Shown here: one piece after another, positions 27,098-35,904 of the stretch | Position numbering within the stretch: position 1 is the stretch's first letter | Layout: the number at the start of each line of letters is the position of its first letter | Assembly: GCF_000805385.1 (NCBI RefSeq) | Contig: NZ_JTJW01000010.1 | Location: 1 to 64,000 of the forward strand | DNA from: Mycolicibacterium setense | Lineage (GTDB): Bacteria; Actinomycetota; Actinomycetes; Mycobacteriales; Mycobacteriaceae | Direction of reading: 5' to 3' | DNA length: 64,000 nt | Notes under the pieces: model-generated | Database searches by the model: none | Told to the model about the DNA's origin: nothing | The model's input: the letters and a program-made list of their open reading frames with translations, nothing else | Position numbers and translations under genes: made by a program

Positions 27098-27130
27098 CAA
27101 CGGCCCCCTCCATTTTGGAGGGGGCCGTTG
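27098..27130 (-). terminator. Terminator after the 533-aa exported paralog
   Basis: Perfect 15-bp stem CAACGGCCCCCTCCA / TGGAGGGGGCCGTTG with a TTT loop, 14 bp past the stop at 27145. Confidence 0.9.
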
Positions 27131-27144
27131 TGTGAGGTCAGGTG

Positions 27145-28746
27145 TTACTTGTCGCTTCCACTGTCCTTGTTGTCCTTGGTGTCGCTGTTGCCCTTGTTGC
27201 CATTGGTGTCGGTGCCGGCCTTGGCAGCAGATGTGGTGTCGCCCTTGGCCTCATGCTTGTCCGCACCGGCCTTGGTGGTGGGCTTGAAGGCCTTCTCGAG
27301 GTTCTTCGTGGCGTTCTCGACGAACTTCTCGCCGGCAGTCTTCTTGCGGTCGGTGGTACGCGACTTGGGCGCGAACTTGTTCGGCGTCTTGCTGGTGGCG
27401 GCGGTGGTGGTACCAGTGGTGGTACCGGTGTCAGCCGACTCGGCGTCTGCGGACTTCTCTTCGGACTCCTCTTGCGCCGCAGCCTCTTTGACTTCCTTGA
27501 CCTCTTCGACGGTGGCCTTGGGGGTCAGGTTCAAGCCCAGGTCCAGCTTCGGAAGCTTGGGCAGCTCGAACTTCGGAGCCTCTGGCTGCGAGATTTCGAC
27601 GGCGGGCGTGGTGACCTCGGTGCCGCCCTCGACGGTCTCGTCGACCGCGCCTTCCTCGTCTTTGACCTCAACGGTCTTGACGAGCTTGGACTCGGCAGGT
27701 GCTTCGAGCTGCGCCACGAGCTTCTTGAACGGCGACTCGACGTCGAGCTTCGGCGTCGGCAGGCTCAGCAGCTTGCTGAGGTTCGGCAGGCTTGTGGAGG
27801 TGACGGAGTCCGTTGTGGTTTCCGCCTTCTCCGCGGTCTCCTCCTGCGCGGACAGCAAGCTCACGTCGGCGGTTTCTTCGGCCACACCACCGGGTACCGG
27901 ATCCAACGTCCCCTGCGTGATCGCGTCGACGACGTAGGTGACCGCGGCGGTGATGCCGGTGTTGGCCCCGTAACCGAAGAAGAACGAGTTACTCAGATTC
28001 TGGGCGAAACCACCATCGGGCAGGTTGTCGTTCAGGATGCTCCCGACGACCGTTGCGGCCCCGCCGCCGAAGAACTCATCAACGCGCTTCGACAGCTGCA
28101 GACGTTGTGTCGGGTCGAATGAGTCGACGACGGCAGCCGCGACAACTGAACCGAGATAAGCGAATTCGTTGAAGCCGGCTTCGAAGAAGATGTTGTCGAC
28201 GACGTCGAGGGGCAGGATGTTGTCGCTGAGGTAGTACGCCAGGCCGGTGAATCCGTCCTTGCACACCGAACCGGACGCGGAGCAATCACCCGGGGCGTAG
28301 ACGTTTTCCTTGGAGACGTTGCCGGCCCCGTCGTAGAACACGACGCCGTCCTTTATGTCACCGACGGTGGCGCGGGTCGTGGCTTCCGCGTCGACGTAGA
28401 TCGGCTTGCCATCCCTGCCGACGAGTTCGGTGGTCGCCGGGGTGTCCTCGTCCGGATATTCGAGGAGGTCATCGTCGTTGAGGATGTAGCCGGAGGTCGG
28501 GGCCGAGACCACGCCCTGGTAGTAGTAGCCGCCATACCCCTGGGTGAAGGACTGCCACGCGCCCTGCAAGGACAGCGCCACCAGGTTGATCTGCTCCGCG
28601 GTCATGGTCCGCTGCACCGGAGCTTCCGTGCTCGAGGCGGCAACGGTGATCTCGTCCCGGGGAACGAACAGCGAAGGGGTCCCGGCAACAAGCGCGCCAG
28701 CGCTCAGGAGGGCCACACCAGTGGTGACGAGCGGACGGACTGCCAT
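27145..28746 (-). CDS. Exported protein of a tandem paralog pair (533 aa)
   Basis: Paralog of the protein at 29474-30937. Signal peptide M-A-V-R-P-L-V-T-T-G-V-A-L-L-S-A-G-A-L-V-A. A conserved N-terminal domain of about 290 residues contains L-S-L-Q-G-A-W-Q-S-F-T-Q-G-Y-G-G-Y-Y, a Cys pair in C-S-A-S-G-S-V-C-K-D-G-F-T-G-L-A-Y-Y, and N-S-F-F-F-G-Y-G-A-N-T-G-I-T-A-A. A low-complexity tail follows, rich in Glu/Lys/Thr/Pro, sharing only L-P-N-L-S-K-L-L-S-L-P-T-P-K with the paralog. No known enzyme motif. Probably surface-exposed. Its promoter carries an MprA-box-like repeat 70 bp upstream. Confidence 0.85.
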   Translation of the reverse strand: MAVRPLVTTGVALLSAGALVAGTPSLFVPRDEITVAASSTEAPVQRTMTAEQINLVALSLQGAWQSFTQGYGGYYYQGVVSAPTSGYILNDDDLLEYPDEDTPATTELVGRDGKPIYVDAEATTRATVGDIKDGVVFYDGAGNVSKENVYAPGDCSASGSVCKDGFTGLAYYLSDNILPLDVVDNIFFEAGFNEFAYLGSVVAAAVVDSFDPTQRLQLSKRVDEFFGGGAATVVGSILNDNLPDGGFAQNLSNSFFFGYGANTGITAAVTYVVDAITQGTLDPVPGGVAEETADVSLLSAQEETAEKAETTTDSVTSTSLPNLSKLLSLPTPKLDVESPFKKLVAQLEAPAESKLVKTVEVKDEEGAVDETVEGGTEVTTPAVEISQPEAPKFELPKLPKLDLGLNLTPKATVEEVKEVKEAAAQEESEEKSADAESADTGTTTGTTTAATSKTPNKFAPKSRTTDRKKTAGEKFVENATKNLEKAFKPTTKAGADKHEAKGDTTSAAKAGTDTNGNKGNSDTKDNKDSGSDK

Positions 28747-29473
28747 ATGGGTGTGGCCCCTTATCTCGAGCGTGAGCTGGATTCCTGAGAACCCGCGCCA
28801 GGTACTTGCCTAGAACCTTAAAAGTCCTTGAGAAGGGTAATTCCCGTCACCACCTCCCGCAAGCTGCATCTACGCGGGGTGCAAGCCCTTGACACGGCAC
28901 GGCGGAACTCATTTCGCACGGCGGCTCCGACAAATATTTCGATGCAAGACGCGGCTTTTCCCGAGGGGCCCTGAGCCAGCTAATTTCGAATACCGTCGCC
29001 GTTGATCCCGCTGAGCACAAACGTACGGGTGAGCGACTGCGGAATCCGTGGTCGACCGACCGGAAGTACCGATCCGGCACACTCGCGCGTGCCGTCATCC
29101 GACTCGGTCAGACCACACCACAACTCTCCCCAAATCGGGAGGTCAGGCGGATGGGCACTCGCCGCAGGCCGCCGCCGATTCATCGGCCATTCAGCTCGAT
29201 ACGGCTCGGTCCCCCCCACATGAGTCCGGACGCTGCGGCGTCGGTCCGCTGGGCCGCCAGAAACCAACGTGTAAGCCGGAGCTGTTTTCGGCGCCAGAGG
29301 GACTGCGGCCCCATTGATTCAAATAACCGCCACCAATATGAACGTCACCGGGAAAGCGCGGACGGGCGCCGACTTACGCCGGGGACAATAAGACCAGGTC
29401 ACGGGCTCGAGCGAACATTTCGGGCACCGTCAGAACCTGAGAAAACCCTGAGGCCACGCTCAGGTACGGGACG
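28747..29473. other. 727-bp gap between the tandem paralogs
   Basis: The left 115 bp hold the MprA-box module and leader of the 533-aa paralog, including AGATAAGGGGC shared with the other copy. Nothing coding is supported in the rest. At 29436-29453, CCTGAGAAAACCCTGAGG gives another 11-bp-spaced CTCAG pair on the minus strand, just after the 487-aa gene. Confidence 0.5.
28817..28834 (-). promoter_or_regulatory. MprA-box-like direct repeat upstream of the 533-aa paralog
   Basis: Coding strand TTCTCAAGGACTTTTAAG: TTCTCAA and TTTTAAG start 11 bp apart. GCGGGAGG lies exactly 18 bp further upstream (28853-28860), as in the other paralog. Confidence 0.6.
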
Positions 29474-30937
29474 CTATTTCTCGCCGCCGTCTTCCGACTC
29501 CTTGTCGGCGCCGGTGGCGTCCTTGACCGCCTCGCCCAGCTTCTTCAGGAACTTGCTGCCGTTGGACTCGCCCTTCGGCTTGCCGTCGCCGAAGAGGACC
29601 GGGGGCGTGACCTTGTTGCCGGTCTTGGTGTCGACGCCCGCGTTCGCGCCGTCCGAACCTTCTTCCGCCGCAATCTCTTTCTCTTTGACCTTGACGGTGC
29701 TCGTGGGCTCGGGGTCGAGCTTCAGCTCAGGCACCTTCAATTCAGGCGCCTTGGGGGCCTCGAACTTCGGGACTTCCAACTTCGGGAGCTCGAAGCCCAG
29801 GGGCGTGGTTCCAGTGCCGCCCTCCACCGGGCTCTCGGTGCCGTCCACGTCCGGTGCGGTCGCGTCAAGATCTTCGACGGGGTTGGCTTCGGCGGGAGTC
29901 TCCAACTTCTCCGTGAGCTTCTTCCACGGCGATTCGACGTCGCCTTTCGGCGTCGGCAAGCTGAGGAGCTTGCTGAAGTTCGGCAGACCGGTGGACGTGA
30001 GAGTGGATTCCGTCGGCGTCGTGCCCTTGGCGAGCATCAGGGTGTTCTCATCGCTCGAGTCGAGGGTCTGAACCTGATCCTCAGCAGGCCCGAGCGGATT
30101 GAGGAAGTTGGGTTCAGGCGTCGGAGTGCCCTGCGCGATGGCATCGACAACGTAGGTGATCGCGGCAGTGATACCCGTGTTGGCGCCGTAACCGAAGAAG
30201 AAGGAGTTGGTGAGCCCGTAGGCATAGCCGTCCTGCGGCAGGTTGTCGAGAAGCAGATTGCCGACGAGTTGCGTTGCGCCGCCTTCGAAGAAGTCGTCGA
30301 CACGCTTGGTCAGATCCAGCCGGCCGGTGGGATCAGCCTCATCGATCGCCACGGCGACGGTCCGGATGGCAACGTGGGCCAGTTCGGTGAAGCCGCCCTC
30401 GAAGAAGATGTTGTCGATGGGGCCGAGCGGCAGCAGGTTGTCGCTGACGTAGTACGCGAGCCCGGTAAACCCGTCCTTGCAGACGGCGCCGGTGGCTGTG
30501 CAGTTGCCGGGGTCGTCCTCCAGGACAGGTTCGCCGTCCGCGTCGTAGAACTGGATGGGATCGCCGTCTGGACTGAGATCCCCGGTGGTCGCCGGAGTTC
30601 CGTTTTCTTGGTAGAGCTGGTTGCCTTCCGCGTCGTACAGCAGGCCGACGCCGTTCTCTACATATTCGGCAGGTTGAGTGCCGGCCTGGTCGGTGTAGGC
30701 AGATGCGGGTACTTGGCCCGGAACGTAATAGCCGCCATACCCCTGGGTGAACGATTGCCAGGCGCCCTGCAGTGAGAGGGCGAGCAGATTGACCTGCTCC
30801 TGCGTCATCTTGGCCGGCGCGGCTGTTGCGGCGACAGTGATCTCGCTCCGGGGAACGAACAGCGCCGGAGTCGCGGCGACGAGAGCGCCGGCGCTCAGGA
30901 GTGCCGCACCAGTGGTGACGAGAGGACGTACAGCCAT
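29474..30937 (-). CDS. Exported protein of a tandem paralog pair (487 aa)
   Basis: Second copy of the paralog pair. Signal peptide M-A-V-R-P-L-V-T-T-G-A-A-L-L-S-A-G-A-L-V-A. It shares L-S-L-Q-G-A-W-Q-S-F-T-Q-G-Y-G-G-Y-Y, the Cys pair (C-T-A-T-G-A-V-C-K-D-G-F-T-G-L-A-Y-Y), F-F-F-G-Y-G-A-N-T-G-I-T-A-A and L-P-N-F-S-K-L-L-S-L-P-T-P-K with its neighbour; the C-terminal Pro/Glu/Lys tail has diverged. Both face the same way and each has its own promoter, so this is an old tandem duplication. Function unknown; export and MprA-type control point to the cell envelope. Confidence 0.85.
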   Translation of the reverse strand: MAVRPLVTTGAALLSAGALVAATPALFVPRSEITVAATAAPAKMTQEQVNLLALSLQGAWQSFTQGYGGYYVPGQVPASAYTDQAGTQPAEYVENGVGLLYDAEGNQLYQENGTPATTGDLSPDGDPIQFYDADGEPVLEDDPGNCTATGAVCKDGFTGLAYYVSDNLLPLGPIDNIFFEGGFTELAHVAIRTVAVAIDEADPTGRLDLTKRVDDFFEGGATQLVGNLLLDNLPQDGYAYGLTNSFFFGYGANTGITAAITYVVDAIAQGTPTPEPNFLNPLGPAEDQVQTLDSSDENTLMLAKGTTPTESTLTSTGLPNFSKLLSLPTPKGDVESPWKKLTEKLETPAEANPVEDLDATAPDVDGTESPVEGGTGTTPLGFELPKLEVPKFEAPKAPELKVPELKLDPEPTSTVKVKEKEIAAEEGSDGANAGVDTKTGNKVTPPVLFGDGKPKGESNGSKFLKKLGEAVKDATGADKESEDGGEK

Positions 30938-31593
30938 GCGGTGAGCCCCTTATCTAGAGGACGAAACGGCCGTTTCCCAGAATCCGCACCGATGCTTCAG
31001 CGGCGACTTAGAAACTCCTGAGAATGCTATGGGGCTATATGTCCTCCCGCAACCGATAACACCAATAATCATTAGGCAATCGAGTCGCTTGGGTCGTGAC
31101 TGCCCCGACGCGACAGGCGGAACGTAGCGACACAAAAAGGTATTTACAAGACCGGCAATTTTTCTAATCGATTAGGAGGGGCTCGTCGGCTCAGGCAGAC
31201 TCGACCTTCGCCACGCTGCCCACCGGCTCTTCCCAGGTAGACCGGCACCTGCCCGGCCAGGCCCAGCCTTGGCGCGGCGAGCACGACGGGTTGAACAAAA
31301 TGCGACGCCGATATTGACTGCCGCCGAAATGAATCGAAATACCACCGGCCGGGCAATTCCAGTTGCTCGGCGCAACAGTTGTATCGATGAAGCGTTGTGC
31401 CCGCACCGCCGGCCGGTGACACACCGAGAAGCCGCCTGCGACGGCGCTCAATTCATTGCCGATGCAATCAAATAACGGAGTCATAAATGCAGCCGGGAAT
31501 TGCGTGCCTGTTTGCTTCTTGCCGTCGCCTCTCAGCCCAGTTCAAATGAGCACAAGCCGGCCGACGCCAAACCCCAACATCACCAAATCTGGA
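30938..31593. other. 656-bp gap left of the lipoprotein gene
   Basis: The left 113 bp carry the MprA-box module and leader of the 487-aa paralog. A minus-strand frame at 31191-31484 encodes a Trp/Cys-containing peptide but has no ribosome site and weak codon bias, so no gene is called. Confidence 0.45.
31007..31024 (-). promoter_or_regulatory. MprA-box-like direct repeat upstream of the 487-aa paralog
   Basis: Coding strand TTCTCAGGAGTTTCTAAG: TTCTCAG and TTCTAAG start 11 bp apart, 69 bp before the ATG. GCGGGAGG lies 18 bp upstream (31043-31050). Confidence 0.65.
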
Positions 31594-32271
31594 TCAGCGA
31601 GGCGTGGCGATGCGCAACCCGGCCAGCATCACCTGGGCATCAGCCATGTAGGTCTTGTTGTCGGGTGCGGTGCTCTGCGCCAGCGCCACCACGTTCCACA
31701 CCCTCGACCCCAGCGGCACCATCACCGTCACCCCGGTCACGTAGATCGTCTTGCCGCCGGCGTCTGGCGGCACCGTGTAGTTGGCCATCAGCGCCGGAAA
31801 CCCACAGATCTCCGCGGGCACCTGGGTGATGTTCTGGCCGCCACCGGCTTTGAAGCCCTCGACGCTGTCATTCAGCAGATCCCTGGGCGACCTCTCGCCA
31901 TCGGTCGCATCCCCGGTGGCCACCGAGACGGCCGGATTCGTCACGCCGTCACTGAGCGACACATTGCGGAGCACCAATTTGACTGCGTCCTTTGCCAACT
32001 CAGGCACTGGGTCCCACCCCGGCGGCTGCGCGATGCGCACCCTCGGCTCATCTGGGGCCGTGACCGGCAGCTCGATCCAGCGATCTGAATGCAGCTGCTC
32101 GCACGTCTGCGCCTTGTATCCGGGCGACGCGGGCGCCGTCGTGTTGTTCGAGCCCGCCGAGTGCGCCGACGGTTCGAACCCCGCCGTCGCGGTGCCCGCC
32201 GTCGTCTGCGTGCACCCGCTGAGAATCAGTCCCGCCGCCAGAACGGCCACACCACGCTTCGTGTCCCCCAT
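31594..32271 (-). CDS. LpqN-like lipoprotein
   Basis: A 225-aa lipoprotein: lipobox L-S-G-C with Cys20. The mature domain resembles the LpqN/LpqT/Mtc28 fold, with a P-P-G-W-D-P-V motif after a strand, and the later strands A-L-M-A-N-Y-T-V and V-W-N-V-V-A-L-A-Q-S. Two further Cys (C-E-Q-L and I-C-G-F) could pair. ATG at 32271. Its fold may match the extracytoplasmic domain of the kinase at 35.9 kb. No enzymatic role is known for the family. Confidence 0.8.
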   Translation of the reverse strand: MGDTKRGVAVLAAGLILSGCTQTTAGTATAGFEPSAHSAGSNNTTAPASPGYKAQTCEQLHSDRWIELPVTAPDEPRVRIAQPPGWDPVPELAKDAVKLVLRNVSLSDGVTNPAVSVATGDATDGERSPRDLLNDSVEGFKAGGGQNITQVPAEICGFPALMANYTVPPDAGGKTIYVTGVTVMVPLGSRVWNVVALAQSTAPDNKTYMADAQVMLAGLRIATPR

Positions 32272-32319
32272 CGCAGACAGAGACTACGCGAGCCCGCTTC
32301 GCGCCGGGCGCGACACAAA

Positions 32320-34311
32320 CTAGCGCCGTCGCGAGTGCAGGTAGTCGCCGACCACCGCCGCACCCAGCCCGTCGAGGTCCGGAACCACCACCCTGCCCTG
32401 CACCCGGCGGGCCACCTGGTCGATGAATCGGGCCAGGCCGGGATCGGTGCCCAGCCGGAAGATCGTCACCTGTGCGCCCAGCCGGGCCACCTCGTCGAAC
32501 CCACGCACCGTGTGGGCGATGGTGCGCGGGTGTGGCGGGTAGTCGAAGAACACTTCAGAACCGGCCCCGTCGCCGAAATCCTCCAGGTGCGCGGTGGGCT
32601 CGCCGTCGGTCACCACGAGCACGACGGGTTGGGCGTTGGGGTGACGACGCAGATGCCGGCTCGCCAGGGCCAGCGCATGGTGCAGATTGGTGCCCTGCTC
32701 GTAGACCCCCTCGAGCCCGGTCAGCTCACCTGCCGTCACGGTGCGCGCGTACCTGCCAAAGGCGATGATCTGCAACTCATCTGAGCGGAACCTGGTGCTC
32801 ACCAGATGGTTGAGGGCCAACGCCGTCCGCTTCATGGGCAGCCAACGGTTCTCCATCACCATGGAGAAGCTGGTGTCGACCAGCAGCGCCACACAAGCCT
32901 GGGTGCGAGTCTCGGTCTCGGAGATCTCGACGTCCTCGACCGCGAACCGGATCGGCCGCTCGACGGTGCCCGTGCCGGCCTGGCGCAGCACCGCATTGGT
33001 CACCGTGCGGGTGACGTTCCACGGCTCGGTATCACCGAACTGCCAGGGGCGGGTGGCCCCGGTCAACTCGCCGGCCGCGCCGGCCCGACGAGTGTCCCGC
33101 TCACCGTGACGACCCGAAAGCTGTTGCGCCACATCACGCAACGCGGTCTGGCCGAGCTGGCGCATGGCCTTGGGCGACAGCCGCCACTGGCCGTCGGAGC
33201 CACGGTCGATGAAACCCTGGTTCACCAGCGCCTTCTCCAGCTCGGACAAGGTGCGGGCATCGATCGCCGCGTCATCACCGAGCTGACGGGCAAGCGCCTC
33301 AAGGTCCACGTCGTCCATCGAAGCCCCGGAATAGCTCTGCGACAGTGCGTCCGCCAACTGCTCCAACTCGGCGATGTCGGACAGGGCCTGAGCACCCTCT
33401 CCCATACCCAGTGGATCGCCACCGGAGAAGCGCTCCGAACCGGTCCAATCCTCGCCCGGCCGTGCGGCCTGCAAGTGCGCATCGAGACGACCCAGCGCAT
33501 TCATCAACGACGGTGAACCAAAAGCCTGCTGTGCCAAGGAATCCAGCTCGGCACGCTGCTCGTCCGACAGGCTGTTGCGGAACCGCTGTGCGGCAGCGGC
33601 CCGCTTGGCCAACGAGTCCAGCAGCTCATCGATGTTCTGCGGGTCCTCCGGGAAGAACTCGCGATGCTTGTCCATGAACTCCTGGAAATCTTGTTGCGAG
33701 TCCTGTCCATTCGCATGCTTGTCCAGCAGATCATTCAGGTCGTCGAGCATTTCGTTGACCCGCTGCCGGTCCTCGTCGGTGGCGTTCTCCAGCGCCTCCT
33801 TCATGCCGGCGAAACGCTGATCCAGCATCTCGCGGCCCAGCAGATCCTTGATCTGCTCGTACTTCTGGCGCGCCTCGGGGCTACGCCAGTCGTAGTCAGC
33901 CAGTTCCTGAACGGCCTTGGCCGGTGACGGCGAGAGTGCCTCCATCTGCAGTTCGCCGAACCGCGCGTCATCGTCGAGGGCGCGGGCCAACTCCTTGCGC
34001 TCGGCCAGCACGGCCTCGTCGAGCAGCTTCTTGATCTCCTGCAGCGTGCCGTCGAGGTTGTGCCGCTGCAACAACTCCCGACGCTTCCGGTTGGCTTCCG
34101 CTGCCAGCCGGTCAGTGCCGCGCATGCCCTCGGTGCCACGACGCATCAGCTCAGACAGCGCACGGCGCGGCGAGCTGCCCTCCATGACGTTCTGACCGAT
34201 CTGCTCGAGCGCGTCGCGCAGATCGATCGGTGGTGCCAGCGGGTCGGGGCCACCGGTGTACCGCGAATACCGCGAGGTGTGCCCGTGCCCCCGGCCGGGA
34301 TCAGGTTTCAT
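32320..34311 (-). CDS. VWA (CoxE-like) domain protein, Rv0959-like
   Basis: A 663-aa cytoplasmic protein. The N-terminal two thirds are charged and helical. The C-terminal third is a von Willebrand A domain with the MIDAS motif D-T-S-F-S (L-L-V-D-T-S-F-S-M-V), the Thr in G-T-N-L-H-H-A-L and V-V-T-D-G-E-P-T. Such proteins work with MoxR-type AAA+ ATPases as metal-insertion or complex-assembly chaperones. ATG at 34311 with GAGGAG at 7 nt is preferred over GTG 34359, which sits 2 nt after the ATPase stop. From memory the pair matches Rv0958-Rv0959. Confidence 0.9.
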   Translation of the reverse strand: MKPDPGRGHGHTSRYSRYTGGPDPLAPPIDLRDALEQIGQNVMEGSSPRRALSELMRRGTEGMRGTDRLAAEANRKRRELLQRHNLDGTLQEIKKLLDEAVLAERKELARALDDDARFGELQMEALSPSPAKAVQELADYDWRSPEARQKYEQIKDLLGREMLDQRFAGMKEALENATDEDRQRVNEMLDDLNDLLDKHANGQDSQQDFQEFMDKHREFFPEDPQNIDELLDSLAKRAAAAQRFRNSLSDEQRAELDSLAQQAFGSPSLMNALGRLDAHLQAARPGEDWTGSERFSGGDPLGMGEGAQALSDIAELEQLADALSQSYSGASMDDVDLEALARQLGDDAAIDARTLSELEKALVNQGFIDRGSDGQWRLSPKAMRQLGQTALRDVAQQLSGRHGERDTRRAGAAGELTGATRPWQFGDTEPWNVTRTVTNAVLRQAGTGTVERPIRFAVEDVEISETETRTQACVALLVDTSFSMVMENRWLPMKRTALALNHLVSTRFRSDELQIIAFGRYARTVTAGELTGLEGVYEQGTNLHHALALASRHLRRHPNAQPVVLVVTDGEPTAHLEDFGDGAGSEVFFDYPPHPRTIAHTVRGFDEVARLGAQVTIFRLGTDPGLARFIDQVARRVQGRVVVPDLDGLGAAVVGDYLHSRRR

Positions 34312-34361
34312 GGCCGCACTCCTCAACGCGGCTCGTACCTCGCCGCTTGATCGTCGCACGG

Positions 34362-35777
34362 CTAGCCATAGACCGTCTCGCCCTCCCCCGTCACCTTGTC
34401 CACACGCTTGGCCAGATACAGGGCCTCCAGGGCCAATTCGACGGCCGCTGCCCGCTCACCGATCGAGACGGCACCCAACCGGGATGCCAGCGTGTCCACG
34501 ACAGCCAGATCGGGTAGCGCGGCCAGGACATCCTTGGCCGATACCCGCTCACCGGTGGTCACCGGCGAGCCTTCCTCGACCGCGGCCACCAGGGGCGCGA
34601 CGTCGATGCCGCCCAGCAGCCGCTGCGCGGTGTCGGCGGTGGCACGGCGCAGCAGGTGCTCCAGCACCGCCTGCTCGCGCCCCTCCTCGCCCGTCTCGAA
34701 CTCCAATTTGCCGCGCAGCACGTCGATCACGGTCCCCAGGTCGACCACCCGGGCCACCGGGTCGTCCTCGCCCAGGATCGCCGAACGGTGCCGCGCCGAC
34801 GCCGCGACCGTCTCGGCAGCGGCGATCGCGAAGCGCGCCGACACACCGGAACGCTGGTCGATCGAGCTCGATTCACGCAGATTCCGGGCGAACCGGGCCA
34901 GCACGCCGAGCAGGTAATCCGGAACCTCGGCGGCCAATTGGGCCTCCTGGCGGATCACCCCGACCTCGTCGTCGATCTCCAGCGGGTAGTGCGTGCGGAT
35001 CTCGGCGCCGAACCGGTCCTTGAGCGGGGTGATGATCCGGCCGCGGTTGGTGTAGTCCTCAGGATTGGCGCTGGCCACCACGAGCACGTCCAGCGGCAGC
35101 CGCAATGTGTAGCCGCGGACCTGAATGTCGCGCTCCTCCATCACGTTGAGCATCGACACCTGAATCCGCTCGGCCAGATCGGGCAGCTCGTTGACGGCCA
35201 CGATGCCCCGGTGCGCCCGCGGAATCAGCCCGTAGGCGATCGTTTCCGGATCCCCCAGGCTGCGGCCCTCGGCCACCTTGATCGGATCGATGTCGCCGAC
35301 GAGGTCGGCCACGCTCGTGTCCGGGGTGGCCAGCTTCTCGGTGTACCGCTCACTGCGGTGACGCCATTCGATCGGAAGGTCGTCGCCGGAATCGGCCGCC
35401 CGGCGGATCGACTCCGGCGTGATCGGGCTGTACGGGTGCTCGCCCAGCTCCGAGCCGGCGATCACCGGCGTCCACTCGTCGAGCAGCCCGGTCAACGCCC
35501 GCAACAGCCGCGTCTTGCCCTGGCCGCGCTCACCGAGCAGCACCACGTCGTGCCCGGCGATCAGCGCCCGCTCCAGCTGAGGAATCACCGTGTCCTGGAA
35601 ACCGAGAATCCCTGGCCAAACATCGCGCCGGTCGGCCAGCGCGGAAAGCAGGTTCTCCCGGATTTCGGTTTTCACGCCCCGCTCACGATGGCCGGAGGCA
35701 CGTAGCTCACCGACGGTACGGGGCAGATCGCCGGATCCGGCTGGCCGGCGACCATCGTTTTTGGGTTGGCTCACCAC
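34362..35777 (-). CDS. MoxR/ChlI-type AAA+ ATPase, Rv0958-like
   Basis: A 471-aa AAA+ ATPase of the magnesium-chelatase/MoxR clade. Walker A G-E-R-G-Q-G-K-T (about 82-89), Walker B-like G-I-V-A-V-N-E-L-P-D-L, sensor-1 V-V-A-S-A-N-P-E-D-Y and an arginine-finger region L-K-D-R-F-G-A-E-I-R. The acidic pair of Walker B reads N-E, a departure from D-E. GTG at 35777 (a second GTG follows at once). Operon with the VWA gene downstream. Confidence 0.92.
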   Translation of the reverse strand: MVSQPKNDGRRPAGSGDLPRTVGELRASGHRERGVKTEIRENLLSALADRRDVWPGILGFQDTVIPQLERALIAGHDVVLLGERGQGKTRLLRALTGLLDEWTPVIAGSELGEHPYSPITPESIRRAADSGDDLPIEWRHRSERYTEKLATPDTSVADLVGDIDPIKVAEGRSLGDPETIAYGLIPRAHRGIVAVNELPDLAERIQVSMLNVMEERDIQVRGYTLRLPLDVLVVASANPEDYTNRGRIITPLKDRFGAEIRTHYPLEIDDEVGVIRQEAQLAAEVPDYLLGVLARFARNLRESSSIDQRSGVSARFAIAAAETVAASARHRSAILGEDDPVARVVDLGTVIDVLRGKLEFETGEEGREQAVLEHLLRRATADTAQRLLGGIDVAPLVAAVEEGSPVTTGERVSAKDVLAALPDLAVVDTLASRLGAVSIGERAAAVELALEALYLAKRVDKVTGEGETVYG

Positions 35778-35904
35778 TCCACGCTACGACTGAACACCCG
35801 CGCGCACATCGCCACCCGCCAGACTCGGGCGTCGAGACGGCCCCGCCGCCGCAGGCCAGCTAGCACCCGGCACGTGTGAGCAAGTCCCCCGGCATAGTCG
35901 TTGC

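Noticed and set aside
29436..29453. Fifth 11-bp-spaced CTCAG pair
   Set aside because: It sits just downstream of a stop codon and far from the next start; could be chance or part of a terminator.
31191..31484. Minus-strand 97-aa frame with many Trp and Cys
   Set aside because: No Shine-Dalgarno, poor GC3 and no recognised family; may be a remnant, not called.
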